Source: Actinomycetota bacterium
GTDB lineage: Bacteria > Actinomycetota > Thermoleophilia > Miltoncostaeales > Miltoncostaeaceae
Direction: 5' to 3'
NCBI GenBank assembly: GCA_947475125.1
Contig: CANJMX010000025.1
Coordinates: forward strand, 1 to 14,032
DNA: 14,032 nt
This document shows positions 1 to 7,787 of the stretch, one piece after another (position 1 is the stretch's first letter; every line of letters begins with the position of its first letter). Made by a program: the position numbers and the translations under genes. The notes below the pieces were generated by a model, which ran no database searches, was not told where the DNA came from, and saw only the letters and a list, made by a program, of their open reading frames with translations.

Positions 1-677
1 AAGGGAATCTCGCCACGGGCCACGGCATCGGCGATGGCATCGTTCTTGGCGTATGCCTTGGCGCCATTGGCCACCATGCCGTCGAGCCAGGCCTTCGTCT
101 TCTGCTCGCCCGAAATCTGGGTCATGGCCGCGACAAAGTCCTGGAACGAGGAATTGGTGGGAGCCACCCCCACCATGCCCTGATAGGCCGGCTTGGTGAG
201 GTCGAACACCGACGCAGGCAGCTGCGACGGCGTGACCAGATCGGTGTTGTAGATCAGCACGCGCTGGCGACCCGTCACGCCCACCCAGCGGCCATCGTCT
301 GCGCGGAACTTGGCGGGCACCTTTGCGAGCGTGGCCGCGGGCAGCCTCGACAATAGGTTCTTCTGGGCGACGAACACCATCGGCCCGGGGGTCTGGGCCA
401 GAAATACCTGCGCGGGGGTTCGGTCGCCCTCCTCGCCCAGCAGCAACGCAAGGTCAACCGAGTCGCCGTACCGCACCTGCACTGGGATACCCGTCTTCTT
501 GGTAAAGGCATCGAGGGCCGGCCCCACGTATTCCTCGCTGCGTCCCGAGTACACGGTCAGGGCGTCACCACCCGATGTGGACGACCCACTGCTGCCAGAC
601 CCACAGGCAGAGAGGCCGACGACGGCGACGATGGAGACGATGAGGACGCCGATGGCGGCGCGCAGTCGTGCGGACAC
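1..677 (-). CDS. Fe(3+)-type ABC transporter substrate-binding lipoprotein (3' part beyond window)
   Basis: Periplasmic-type binding protein that would capture ferric iron (or a similar anion-bridged ligand) outside the membrane and pass it to the importer. The reading frame is open to the left edge, so the C-terminal part is missing; about 225 residues are visible. The start is GTG at 677 with GGAG five bases upstream; an in-frame GTG at 701 has no ribosome site. The N-terminus is a hydrophobic stretch followed by the lipobox LSAC and a Ser/Gly-rich linker, so it should be a lipoprotein. The mature part opens with LTVYSGRSEEYVGPAL and later has RWVGVTGRQRVLIYN, both typical of the FbpA/FutA family. 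It lies 82 bases downstream of the matching ATPase; the permease is probably beyond the window. Family assignment is good; the actual ligand is inferred. Confidence 0.9.
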   Translation of the reverse strand, partial: MSARLRAAIGVLIVSIVAVVGLSACGSGSSGSSTSGGDALTVYSGRSEEYVGPALDAFTKKTGIPVQVRYGDSVDLALLLGEEGDRTPAQVFLAQTPGPMVFVAQKNLLSRLPAATLAKVPAKFRADDGRWVGVTGRQRVLIYNTDLVTPSQLPASVFDLTKPAYQGMVGVAPTNSSFQDFVAAMTQISGEQKTKAWLDGMVANGAKAYAKNDAIADAVARGEIP

Positions 678-715
678 AAAAACTCCGATGGTGTTGGTCA
701 CAAGACGGGGCGCAC

Positions 716-721
716 TCTATA
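716..721 (-). promoter_or_regulatory. candidate -10 box for the iron-binding lipoprotein
   Basis: On the minus strand the hexamer TATAGA lies 38 bases ahead of the GTG at 677. A possible -35 TTGGTT (minus strand, 746-741) sits 19 bases upstream, within the inverted repeat at 730-749. This would give the binding protein its own transcript in addition to read-through from the ATPase gene, as is common for binding proteins needed in excess. Prediction by eye only. Confidence 0.35.
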
Positions 722-729
722 GGTAACGG

Positions 730-749
730 CCATTGGATAAAACCAACGG
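730..749. promoter_or_regulatory. 20-bp inverted repeat between importer ATPase and binding-protein genes
   Basis: Arms CCATTGG and CCAACGG flank an ATAAAA spacer; six of seven positions are complementary and the seventh is a G-T wobble in RNA. It lies between the stop at 760 and the candidate -10 at 716-721, covering the expected -35 region. It could be an operator or an intercistronic RNA hairpin. It does not resemble the usual IdeR/DtxR or Fur boxes. Confidence 0.4.
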
Positions 750-759
750 AGCACGCTGA

Positions 760-1854
760 TCAGGCCGTGGTCAGCCGCTCCGTCGCGGCGAAAGCCACGC
801 TCGGCTCACCCACATATTCCAGCCCCACGCGGTCTCCGGCGGCCCACGGCGGATGCCCCATCACGCGGCATCGCACGGGGCAGCCCCGGCTGCTCATCAC
901 CATCACGGCATCGTGGCCGTAGTACTCAATGCGCTCCACGATGGCGTCATCTCCCTGACAGGCCGCGATGCACTCGGGGCGTATCAGTACCTCCACGGCA
1001 CCGTGTGCCTCGCGCGCCAGCGGCACGCGCCCCACCGGCGTATCGGCCATTCCACCGGAGGCGTGGGCCGGGAGGATGTTGGCGTCTCCAACGAAGCGCG
1101 CCACGTCACAGGAGGCCGGGCGCTCGTACAGATCGGCCGGGGTGCCCAACTGGGCGATGCGACCATCCAGCATGAGCGCCACCTGATCGCCGATGAGGAA
1201 TGCCTCCTCCTGATCGTGCGTCACGAACACCGCCGTGGCACCTGCTGCGGCCAGAAGTCGGCGTACCTCGCCACGCAGTTCAGCGCGAAGAGGGGCATCG
1301 AGCGCCGAGAATGGCTCGTCCAGCAGCATGAGTGATGGTTCCACCGCCAGGGCGCGGGCAAGGGCCACGCGCTGCTGCTGGCCGCCGGAGAGCGTGGCCG
1401 GCATGCGGTCGGTGGTTCCCGTGAGGCCCACCAGCGCCAGCGCCCGATCGACGCGCGCGCCCTTGCGCTCGGCGCGTGGCAGGCCGTAGCCCACGTTGCC
1501 GCCCACGCTGCGGTTGGGGAAGAGCGCCGGCTCCTGAAACACCATCCCAATGCGCCGTCGCTCGGGGGGCATGAATCCATCGGAGTTCGAGAGAGTCACA
1601 TCATCGACCCGGATCTCACCAGCGTCGGGGCGGTCAAGGCCCGCGATGCATCGCAGAAGCGTCGTCTTGCCGCAGCCCGACGGGCCGAGCAAGGCGAGCA
1701 CCGTGCCCGCTGGTACGTCAAGGTCGATACCCCGCAGCACCGGACGACCACCCAGCACCCGCTCCACACCGCGCACAGAAAGCGCCGACCCGCGAGGGGC
1801 GCTGCGCGTGGGCACGGCCGGGCACATCTCTGCGTGGGGAGGAAAGGTCTCCAT
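760..1854 (-). CDS. ABC importer ATP-binding protein, FbpC/PotA-like (ferric-iron type)
   Basis: Nucleotide-binding subunit that powers solute uptake. From the ATG at 1854 (364 residues) it shows Walker A GPSGCGKTT at about 57-65, the Q-loop glutamine near 107 in MVFQEPALFP, signature LSGGQQQR at 155-162, Walker B LMLLDEP at 175-181 and the switch histidine near 213. A C-terminal TOBE-like region follows (about 257-350, including VLIRPECIA). This layout fits the CUT2-unrelated MalK/FbpC/PotA importer group. The frame stays open upstream to 1908, but that extension would start before the candidate -10 box at 1884-1889. The ATG at 1854 also has AGGTGTGG just upstream, so it is preferred; an ATG at 1827 is another option. 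The following gene is an FbpA-like binding protein, which supports iron as substrate. Gene order ATPase then binding protein is not the classic fbpABC order. Confidence 0.9.
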   Translation of the reverse strand: METFPPHAEMCPAVPTRSAPRGSALSVRGVERVLGGRPVLRGIDLDVPAGTVLALLGPSGCGKTTLLRCIAGLDRPDAGEIRVDDVTLSNSDGFMPPERRRIGMVFQEPALFPNRSVGGNVGYGLPRAERKGARVDRALALVGLTGTTDRMPATLSGGQQQRVALARALAVEPSLMLLDEPFSALDAPLRAELRGEVRRLLAAAGATAVFVTHDQEEAFLIGDQVALMLDGRIAQLGTPADLYERPASCDVARFVGDANILPAHASGGMADTPVGRVPLAREAHGAVEVLIRPECIAACQGDDAIVERIEYYGHDAVMVMSSRGCPVRCRVMGHPPWAAGDRVGLEYVGEPSVAFAATERLTTA

Positions 1855-1883
1855 ATCCACACCTGACGGTAGCGCCCCTCCGC

Positions 1884-1889
1884 TGTATA
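1884..1889 (-). promoter_or_regulatory. candidate -10 box for the iron importer genes
   Basis: TATACA on the minus strand, 29 bases ahead of the preferred ATG at 1854. No convincing -35 box was found at the normal distance. It lies in the 94-base gap between two divergent genes. Confidence 0.35.
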
Positions 1890-1918
1890 GGCAATGTGTA
1901 TGGCCCAAAGAGGACGGC

Positions 1919-1924
1919 TATCCT
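1919..1924 (+). promoter_or_regulatory. candidate -10 box for the MacB-like/DUF4430/tadA gene cluster
   Basis: TATCCT lies 24 bases before the ATG at 1949, which leaves room for a short leader carrying the ribosome site AAAGGGAGA. No good -35 box is visible. It is about 30 bp from the opposing -10 candidate at 1884-1889, so the two promoters would be back to back. Confidence 0.33.
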
Positions 1925-1948
1925 TGTGCCTCGGAAAAGGGAGAGCAG

Positions 1949-2689
1949 ATGTCCACGAATGGTGACGGGATCGCGGTGCACGCCGAAGGGCTGGGGCGCC
2001 GGTATGGGGAGGGCGAGGCCGCTATCGACGCCCTCGCCGATGTCACCGTGTCGTTTCCCAAGGGTCAGTTCGCTGCCGTGATGGGTCCGTCGGGCTCGGG
2101 CAAGTCCACGCTGCTGCACTGCCTGGCCGGCCTCGACCGTCCCACCTCGGGTGAGGTGACCATCGACGGCACCGCACTCAGCGGGCTGTCAGACCGCGAT
2201 CTCACCGTGCTCCGGCGCACGGCCATCGGGTTCATCTTCCAGTCGTTCAACCTGCTGCCCATGCTCACCGCGCGCGAGAACGTTGAACTGCCGCTTCGCA
2301 TCGCCGGCCGTCTGGATTCGGAGCGGGTTGACGCCACGCTTGCCGACGTGGCGCTTGGCGACCGCGCCACGCACCGCCCCGCCGAACTCTCCGGCGGTCA
2401 GCAGCAGCGGGTGGCCATCGCCCGGGCACTGGTATCGCACCCCACCGTCATCTTCGCCGACGAGCCAACCGGCAACCTCGACTCCACAAGCGGGCACGAG
2501 ATCCTCGACCTGCTGCGCCGTGCGGTAGATGAGGGCGGCCGTACCGTGGTGATGGTGACGCACGATCCCCGCGCGGCGGTCATCGCCGACCGCGTGCTCA
2601 TGCTCTCTGATGGCCGTGTGGTCATGGATCGGTCCGGAATGAGCGCCGACGAAATCTACGACGCCGTGCGCACGCTCGACTCCCCGTGA
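1949..2689 (+). CDS. MacB/LolD-type ABC transporter ATP-binding protein
   Basis: ATPase of an FtsX-type transporter, expected to act at the cytoplasmic face with the permease encoded next. It has 246 residues, normal for a stand-alone LolD/MacB-type ATPase. Motifs: Walker A GPSGSGKST at 46-54, Q-loop glutamine 98 in FIFQSFNLLP, signature LSGGQQQR at 147-154, Walker B VIFADEP at 167-173 followed by TGNLD (typical of this subfamily), and switch histidine 205 in VTHDP. The ATG at 1949 is preceded by AAAGGGAGAGC. The stop overlaps the next gene's GTG start by four bases (GTGA), so translation is likely coupled. The transported substrate cannot be read from the sequence; lipoprotein, peptide or drug handling are known roles in the family. 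Confidence 0.96.
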   Translation: MSTNGDGIAVHAEGLGRRYGEGEAAIDALADVTVSFPKGQFAAVMGPSGSGKSTLLHCLAGLDRPTSGEVTIDGTALSGLSDRDLTVLRRTAIGFIFQSFNLLPMLTARENVELPLRIAGRLDSERVDATLADVALGDRATHRPAELSGGQQQRVAIARALVSHPTVIFADEPTGNLDSTSGHEILDLLRRAVDEGGRTVVMVTHDPRAAVIADRVLMLSDGRVVMDRSGMSADEIYDAVRTLDSP

Positions 2690-5235
2690 TCCGCCTCATC
2701 CTCGCCGGTCTGCGCCAGCGCAAGCTGCGCGCTGGGCTCACCGCCACCGCCATCCTGCTTGGCGTCGCCATGGTGACTGGCACCCTGGTGCTCACCAGCC
2801 AGATCACCCGGGCGTTCGACGAGATCTTCCAGTCGGCCAATCAGGGTGTGGACGTGCGGGTCACCCCGCACACAGACTTCGAGGGCCGGTTCGGGTCAAT
2901 TCCCACGCTGCCCGAGTCGTACGTGGCCAAGGTGAAGGGCATTGAGGGCGTGGCTGCCGCGGCTCCCGAGATCGCCGCGCTTGGATCGCCTGTCATCAAC
3001 GGCGAGTACGTGCAGGCCACCGGCGCCCCGTCATTCGTGTTCGCACTCGAGCCGCCTCCATTCCAGGCCACCACGCTTGCGAGCGGCCGCTACCCACAAG
3101 CATCCGGTGAGGTGGCGGTCAATCAGGGGCTCGCCGATTCGCACGGTGTGGGTATTGGGTCGCGTATGGGCATCGCGACGCCCACGGGCGTGCGGCAGGT
3201 CACCATCACCGGGCTCGTCACCTTCGCCAACATCAGTTCAATCGGTGGCGCCACCATCACCATCGCGCCCATCGCCGACGTGCAGCGCTGGTACAAGATG
3301 GAGGGCAGGATCAACTCCATTGCCGTGTCGGCAAAGCCCGGGGTATCGGCCACCGCGCTTGCGCGAACCCTTTCGGCTGGCCTGCCGCGCACCGTTGACG
3401 TTGCCACGGGGCAGCAGGATGCCGCCAAGCAGGCCAGGCGCACCACCGATGCCATCAACAACTTCCTGCGCCCGGCACTGCTGGCGTTCGGGTTCATCGC
3501 CCTGTTCGTGGGCGCGTTCATCATCTTCAACACCTTCTCCATCACGGTGGCCCAGCGCCTGCGCGAGCTCGGTCTGCTGCGCACCATCGGGGCGAGCCGC
3601 CGCCAGGTGATGTGGTCGGTGGTGGGCGAGGCCCTGGTGATTGGGCTCGTCGCCGGCATCGTTGGATTGGCCGCCGGCTACGGGTTCGCATGGCTTCTGG
3701 TCAAGGTGTTCGATGCATTCCTGCCCGGGGGTATCCCCGTGGCGGCGGCGCAGTTGTCGCCGGGCATTGCGCTCGTCGCGCTCTTGGTGGGAGTGGGAGT
3801 CACCGTGGTGGCAGCGCTCATCCCCGCCTTCCGCGCCAGTCGCGTGCCACCAATCGCCGCGCTGCGCGAGGGGGCCGAGATCCCACCCTCGCGTATCTCG
3901 CGATTCACGCCCATCATCGCCGGCGTGCTGGCCGCCGCCGGCGTTGCGCTCATCGTGAGCGGGCTCACCAGCGATGGCGACGCCACCAACCGCCTTCTCA
4001 CCATGGCCCTCGGGTCATTTCTGGTGTTCGCTGCCATCGGGGCACTCAGCCGCTACGCCGTGCCGTTCCTGGCGCGTGTCATCGGGTGGCCGCTCGAGCG
4101 CCTGCCCGGTGCATCGGGTGGCTTGGCGCGTCGTAACGCCACGCGTAACCCGGCGCGTACCGCCGCCACGGCCGCCGCGCTGATGATCGGCATTGGACTC
4201 GTGGCATTCGTCGCCGTGTTCGCTCAGGGGCTCAAGGCATCGTTCACCGATGCCATCGACAACACCCTGCGGGGCGATCTGATCGTGACCGGCCGCAGCT
4301 TCACGCCCATTCCGGCGGGCACCGTCAGCGCCACCGCCAACACCCCGGGCGTGCGCGACGTGGTGGCCGCGGTCACCGACCAGGCGAAGGTTGACGGGGC
4401 CGGCAAGGCGATTGTGTATGGGCTCGACCCTGCAGCGGCCGAGCGGTCGCTGGGTCTGCAGTGGGTCCAGGGGTCATCGGCGCTGCTCGGCCAGTTGAAC
4501 AGCGGCACCGCGGTTGTGGAATCGCAGTATGCGAAGAGCGGCCGCCTCGCGGTGGGCGACATCATCCACGCGGCGTCATCCACGGGTACGCGGTCGCAGT
4601 TCCGCGTGGCGGGTATCTACAAGGACCCCGACATCTTCAATCAGGGGTTCATCGTGGGGCAGGCGCCATTCGAGCGCGCATTTGCGGCCCGCGACCCAAT
4701 CTTCCTGTTGGCCACCGTTGATCCCGGGCGCGACCCGGTGGCGGTGAAGGATGCCGTGGCGCGCTCGCTCAAGCCGTATCCGGTGGCCCAGGTGCGCACA
4801 AACGCCGAGTACCGCGATGAGATCAGCAAGCAGGTGGATTCGATCCTGTACCTGCTGTACGTCCTGCTGGCCATGAGCGTGGTCATCTCGCTGTTCGGCA
4901 TCGTCAACACGCTGGTGCTGTCGATCACCGAGCGCACACGCGAGATCGGCATGCTGCGCGCCATCGGTCTCACCAGGTCGCAGTTGCGCCGCATGGTGCG
5001 CTACGAGAGCGTCATCACATCGGGTATCGGCGGGGTTATTGGAATCGTGCTGGGGGTCGCACTGGCCTGGGTGTTCTGTTTGGGCCTGGCCGATCAGGGA
5101 ATCGTTTTCCGGGTGCCATGGCTGCAACTCGTGGTGTTCTTCGTGGTGTCCATCGCCGCCGGGGTGCTGGCTGCCGCCCTGCCCGCGCGCCGTGCCGCAC
5201 GCCTCGACCCGTTGGATGCCCTGCACCATGAGTAG
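2686..5235 (+). CDS. FtsX-like ABC transporter permease with two FtsX domains
   Basis: Membrane partner of the preceding ATPase, 849 residues starting at GTG 2686 inside the previous stop. The order is: N-terminal membrane helix (about 18-38); an extracytoplasmic MacB-type core region (about 40-260) carrying an ITGLVTF segment; a first FtsX domain with three helices (about 265-395, including RLRELGLLRTIGASRRQV); two or three further helices (about 408-515); a second extracytoplasmic region (about 520-715); and a second FtsX domain (about 720-845, including TREIGMLRAIGLTRSQLRRM). The duplicated architecture of about 800-850 residues is common in Gram-positive FtsX-type exporters, in contrast to MacB with one permease unit. 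The gene ends eight bases inside the DUF4430 lipoprotein gene. Function beyond ATP-driven mechanotransmission or export is not inferable. Confidence 0.96.
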   Translation: MIRLILAGLRQRKLRAGLTATAILLGVAMVTGTLVLTSQITRAFDEIFQSANQGVDVRVTPHTDFEGRFGSIPTLPESYVAKVKGIEGVAAAAPEIAALGSPVINGEYVQATGAPSFVFALEPPPFQATTLASGRYPQASGEVAVNQGLADSHGVGIGSRMGIATPTGVRQVTITGLVTFANISSIGGATITIAPIADVQRWYKMEGRINSIAVSAKPGVSATALARTLSAGLPRTVDVATGQQDAAKQARRTTDAINNFLRPALLAFGFIALFVGAFIIFNTFSITVAQRLRELGLLRTIGASRRQVMWSVVGEALVIGLVAGIVGLAAGYGFAWLLVKVFDAFLPGGIPVAAAQLSPGIALVALLVGVGVTVVAALIPAFRASRVPPIAALREGAEIPPSRISRFTPIIAGVLAAAGVALIVSGLTSDGDATNRLLTMALGSFLVFAAIGALSRYAVPFLARVIGWPLERLPGASGGLARRNATRNPARTAATAAALMIGIGLVAFVAVFAQGLKASFTDAIDNTLRGDLIVTGRSFTPIPAGTVSATANTPGVRDVVAAVTDQAKVDGAGKAIVYGLDPAAAERSLGLQWVQGSSALLGQLNSGTAVVESQYAKSGRLAVGDIIHAASSTGTRSQFRVAGIYKDPDIFNQGFIVGQAPFERAFAARDPIFLLATVDPGRDPVAVKDAVARSLKPYPVAQVRTNAEYRDEISKQVDSILYLLYVLLAMSVVISLFGIVNTLVLSITERTREIGMLRAIGLTRSQLRRMVRYESVITSGIGGVIGIVLGVALAWVFCLGLADQGIVFRVPWLQLVVFFVVSIAAGVLAAALPARRAARLDPLDALHHE

Positions 5236-6118
5236 GGCCCGCCGGGCTGCGGCGTTGGCGCTTGTCGCGCTCACCATTACGGTGGCCGGATGCTCGCGCA
5301 AGTCGGATGCCGCGGCGCCGTCCAGCGGCGAGGCATCGGCGCGCATCGTGGCCACCGCCGACTTCGGGTCAACATCCCTGCTGGATGCCCCGGTATCGGT
5401 GGGGAGCTCGGTGATTGACGGCCTGCGCTCGGTGACCGCCGTGGAGACTGCCTACGGCGGCGGCTTCGTGGCATCCATGCTGGGCCGTGGCATCGAGACG
5501 TCACCGCCTGCCGACTGGTTCTTCTACACCAATGGCATCGAGTCACCCGTGGGTGCGGCCCAGGTGAGGCTCGGAGATGGCGACGTGGCGTGGTGGGATC
5601 ACCACGGCTGGTCGGGCGCCTTGAGCATCCGCGGTGTGGTGGGCTCGTGGCCCGAGCCCTTCGTGCACCTGGCCCCGCGGGTATCGGCCGACCCACCGCT
5701 GGCCGGCGCGTTGCGCGCAGCCGGGGCCACCGTTGTAACCGGCCCGGCAATCTTTCGGGTGCGAGTCGGCACCGATGCATCGCTGGCCACCCGCGACGCC
5801 ACGTGGCGGGACATCGCTGGCGACCCGAGCGGCCATCACCTGGCAGGCGGAATTGTGGATGGACGTGTGGTGCTCATTCCCCCGGGCGGTGGAGTGCTGG
5901 GCCCGGTGGATGGGGCATCAGCGGTTGCAGTGCTGGTTCCGGTGAGTGCGACCCCTGATGATGGCGCGCTGCTGGCGATCGCGGGCCTCGACGCCGCCGC
6001 CGCCCGCGCCGCCGCCGCCACTCTCGCGCGCGATCCGGGGGTGCTGGCCCAGCGGTTTGCCGTGGCCTTCGACGCCACCGGAACCCCGGTGCGCAGCGCC
6101 GGCAGGGAGGGACCATGA
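5228..6118 (+). CDS. DUF4430 domain lipoprotein
   Basis: Predicted surface lipoprotein of 296 residues. The start at ATG 5228 overlaps the permease stop by eight bases and gives a clean signal peptide ending in the lipobox VAGC, with cysteine 22 as the lipidated residue. Residues about 48-125 fit DUF4430, the small domain related to the C-terminal part of transcobalamin: a conserved DWFFYTNGIES segment, then a GDGDVAWWDHHGW segment. The remaining part (about 145-296) is Ala/Gly/Val-rich and I do not recognise it. DUF4430 proteins are often cell-surface and sometimes linked to cobalamin uptake, but nothing here shows ligand. Coupling to an FtsX-type transporter suggests an accessory or cargo role. 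The last four bases overlap the tadA start. Confidence 0.88.
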   Translation: MSRARRAAALALVALTITVAGCSRKSDAAAPSSGEASARIVATADFGSTSLLDAPVSVGSSVIDGLRSVTAVETAYGGGFVASMLGRGIETSPPADWFFYTNGIESPVGAAQVRLGDGDVAWWDHHGWSGALSIRGVVGSWPEPFVHLAPRVSADPPLAGALRAAGATVVTGPAIFRVRVGTDASLATRDATWRDIAGDPSGHHLAGGIVDGRVVLIPPGGGVLGPVDGASAVAVLVPVSATPDDGALLAIAGLDAAAARAAAATLARDPGVLAQRFAVAFDATGTPVRSAGREGP

Positions 6119-6573
6119 CGCCTGATGACGAGCGCTGGATGCGCCGCGCGCTGGACGAGGCCCGGCGCGCCCCCGACCATGGCGATGTGCCCGTCGGGTG
6201 CGTGGTGGTGTGCGATGGCGAGATCATCGCCAGCGGTCGCAACGAGCGTGAGCTTCGCCAGGACCCCACCGCGCATGCCGAGGTGCTCGCAATCCGTGAT
6301 GCCGCCATCGCCCTTGGTGGGTGGCGTCTGGTGGGGGCCACGTTGTACGTCACGCTCGAGCCATGCCCCATGTGCGCTGGGGCAATCCTTCAGGCGCGAC
6401 CGGAGCGCGTGGTGTGGGGAGCCCCTGAGCCGGTGTCGGGGTCGGCCGGCAGCGTGATCGACCTGTTCCGCGATCCACGCCTGCCCACGCGTATTCCCGT
6501 TGAGCAGGGGGTTCTCGCCGCCGAATCGGCCACCCTTCTGCGTGCATTCTTTGCTGAGCGCCGGGGTGGATGA
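6115..6573 (+). CDS. tadA: tRNA-specific adenosine deaminase TadA
   Basis: Converts adenosine 34 of tRNA-Arg(ACG) to inosine so that one tRNA reads several codons; cytoplasmic zinc enzyme, usually a homodimer. The 152 residues are standard length. Zinc and catalytic motifs are intact: HAE at 54-56 (histidine ligand and proton-shuttling glutamate) and PCPMC at 83-87 (cysteines 84 and 87). The substrate-contacting stretch GRNERELRQDPTAHAE and the C-terminal GSAGSVIDLF match the TadA pattern more than guanine or cytosine deaminases. The ATG at 6115 overlaps the lipoprotein stop (ATGA) and has a strong ribosome site GGGAGG four bases upstream inside that gene, so it could be translated efficiently even though it is last in the cluster. 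Confidence 0.95.
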   Translation: MTPDDERWMRRALDEARRAPDHGDVPVGCVVVCDGEIIASGRNERELRQDPTAHAEVLAIRDAAIALGGWRLVGATLYVTLEPCPMCAGAILQARPERVVWGAPEPVSGSAGSVIDLFRDPRLPTRIPVEQGVLAAESATLLRAFFAERRGG

Positions 6574-6615
6574 CACAGGGGACCCGTCGTGGCTGGGCTC
6601 ACCGGAACCCGTTGC

Positions 6616-6621
6616 TAGCCT
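6616..6621 (+). promoter_or_regulatory. candidate -10 box for the secreted glycoside hydrolase
   Basis: TAGCCT in the context GCTAGCCT lies 31 bases before the GTG at 6653, in the 79-base gap after tadA. No clear -35 is present. Weak, based on similarity to the other TANNNT boxes in this window. Confidence 0.28.
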
Positions 6622-6652
6622 CCGGTCGTCCCCGATTGTATGGAGTGAGCAC

Positions 6653-7780
6653 GTGAGAACCCCTGTCACTGGTCTTTTGACGGCCGCCGTCATCCTTGCC
6701 ATTCCCGTGGCATCTGCCATGGGCGCGGCTGCAGGTGTGCAGGACGACCGTATGCCTGTGACCGCCCCTGCTGACCTTCAGGCGCGCGTCGACACCCTGA
6801 AGGCCACCGGTACCAAGGTCACACGCGTTGACCTCTACTGGGGTTCCAGAGCCCCTGTGCGCCCGGCGAACCCAACGGACCACAATGATCCCGCGTACGA
6901 CTGGACATGGTCGGACACCATGTTCAGCCAGCTGCAGACGGCCGGCATCACGCCCATCGTCACCACGTGGAACGGCCCGGCCTGGGCCACCGGTGGAAAG
7001 TCCACCGGCCAGCCCACATGGAACGCCAACGGCCCGGTCAATGCCAAGGACTACGCCAACTTCATGCAGGCGGTGGCCACGCGCTACAACGGCAAGACCA
7101 ACATCCCGGGCTTTGGTCCGGTGATGGTGAAGAACTACGAAGTGTGGAACGAGCCCAACCTGCAGCTGTATATGCGGCCGCAGTACAAGGGCAAGACACC
7201 CCTGGCGGGCAAGAAGTACGCGCAGATGGTCAACCTCACCACGCCGGTGGTGCGGGCGGCCAACCCGCATGCCATCGTCATTGCCGGGGTCACCGGGCCG
7301 AAGGGCAAGAGCGATTCCACAGGTCGCGGCACCATCGACTGGTACGCCGACCTGAAGAAGGCCGGCATGAAGACGTACAACGCGATCTCGCAGCACATCT
7401 ATCCGGCTGCGGCGCCAAACACGCAGACGAATGCGATCCCATCGTGGTCCACATTCGACAAGGTCATCCAGGCGGTCAACACGCTGCCGGGTGGCTCATC
7501 GAAGAAGATCTACGTCACTGAGTCGTCGTACACCACGGCGAAGACGCCGTACCGCACGGTGTCGGTGACGCCCAGCCAGCAGGCCACCTACCTGAAGCAG
7601 ATCTGGGCCCTGCCAGTGGTCAAGAGCAGCCGCGTGCCGCTGGTGATGTGGTTTCAGGTGCAGGACAACCCCAACTGGCCGGGTGGTCTGTTTCTCAACA
7701 GCGGTGGCAGCAAGCCGTCGCTGGCAGCGTTCAAGAGCGTCGCCGCCAGCCACCGGCCCACGGGCTCGCTGGCCCCCTAG
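6653..7780 (+). CDS. secreted clan GH-A glycoside hydrolase (GH39/PslG-like)
   Basis: Predicted exported polysaccharide-cleaving enzyme of 375 residues. The GTG at 6653 has GGAG seven bases upstream and opens a signal peptide (hydrophobic about 8-27, ending near AMGAAAG). The catalytic TIM-barrel shows the clan GH-A features: RVDLYWG early strand (about 58-64), NYEVWNEPNL at 161-170 with glutamate 167 as the likely acid/base, ISQHIYP with histidine 248, and YVTESSY with glutamate 290 as the likely nucleophile. MWFQVQDNP (about 332-340) would supply the barrel-end tryptophan. The spacing of 123 residues between the two glutamates fits GH39/GH5-type enzymes. The substrate is unknown; a role in modifying the cell's own exopolysaccharide, as for PslG, or in feeding is possible. 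It stands apart from the transporter cluster and ends at a hairpin. Confidence 0.85.
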   Translation: MRTPVTGLLTAAVILAIPVASAMGAAAGVQDDRMPVTAPADLQARVDTLKATGTKVTRVDLYWGSRAPVRPANPTDHNDPAYDWTWSDTMFSQLQTAGITPIVTTWNGPAWATGGKSTGQPTWNANGPVNAKDYANFMQAVATRYNGKTNIPGFGPVMVKNYEVWNEPNLQLYMRPQYKGKTPLAGKKYAQMVNLTTPVVRAANPHAIVIAGVTGPKGKSDSTGRGTIDWYADLKKAGMKTYNAISQHIYPAAAPNTQTNAIPSWSTFDKVIQAVNTLPGGSSKKIYVTESSYTTAKTPYRTVSVTPSQQATYLKQIWALPVVKSSRVPLVMWFQVQDNPNWPGGLFLNSGGSKPSLAAFKSVAASHRPTGSLAP

Positions 7781-7787
7781 TGCACGC

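Noticed and set aside
1855..1908. N-terminal extension of the importer ATPase up to 1908
   Set aside because: It would start upstream of the candidate -10 box, adds residues not typical of the family and has a worse ribosome site than the ATG at 1854.
4576..5355. Long antisense frame opposite the permease and lipoprotein genes (259 codons)
   Set aside because: It is rich in His, Gln, Arg and Asp without any domain pattern, and lies opposite well-supported genes. Long false frames are expected with such G/C-biased third positions.
5836..6720. Antisense frame of 294 codons opposite the lipoprotein and tadA
   Set aside because: It crosses three real gene boundaries, has low-complexity Ala/Pro/Ser content and shows no recognisable motif.
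6599..7396. Antisense frame of 265 codons opposite the glycoside hydrolase
   Set aside because: The opposite strand encodes a secreted GH-A enzyme with signal peptide and both catalytic glutamates; this frame has none of that.
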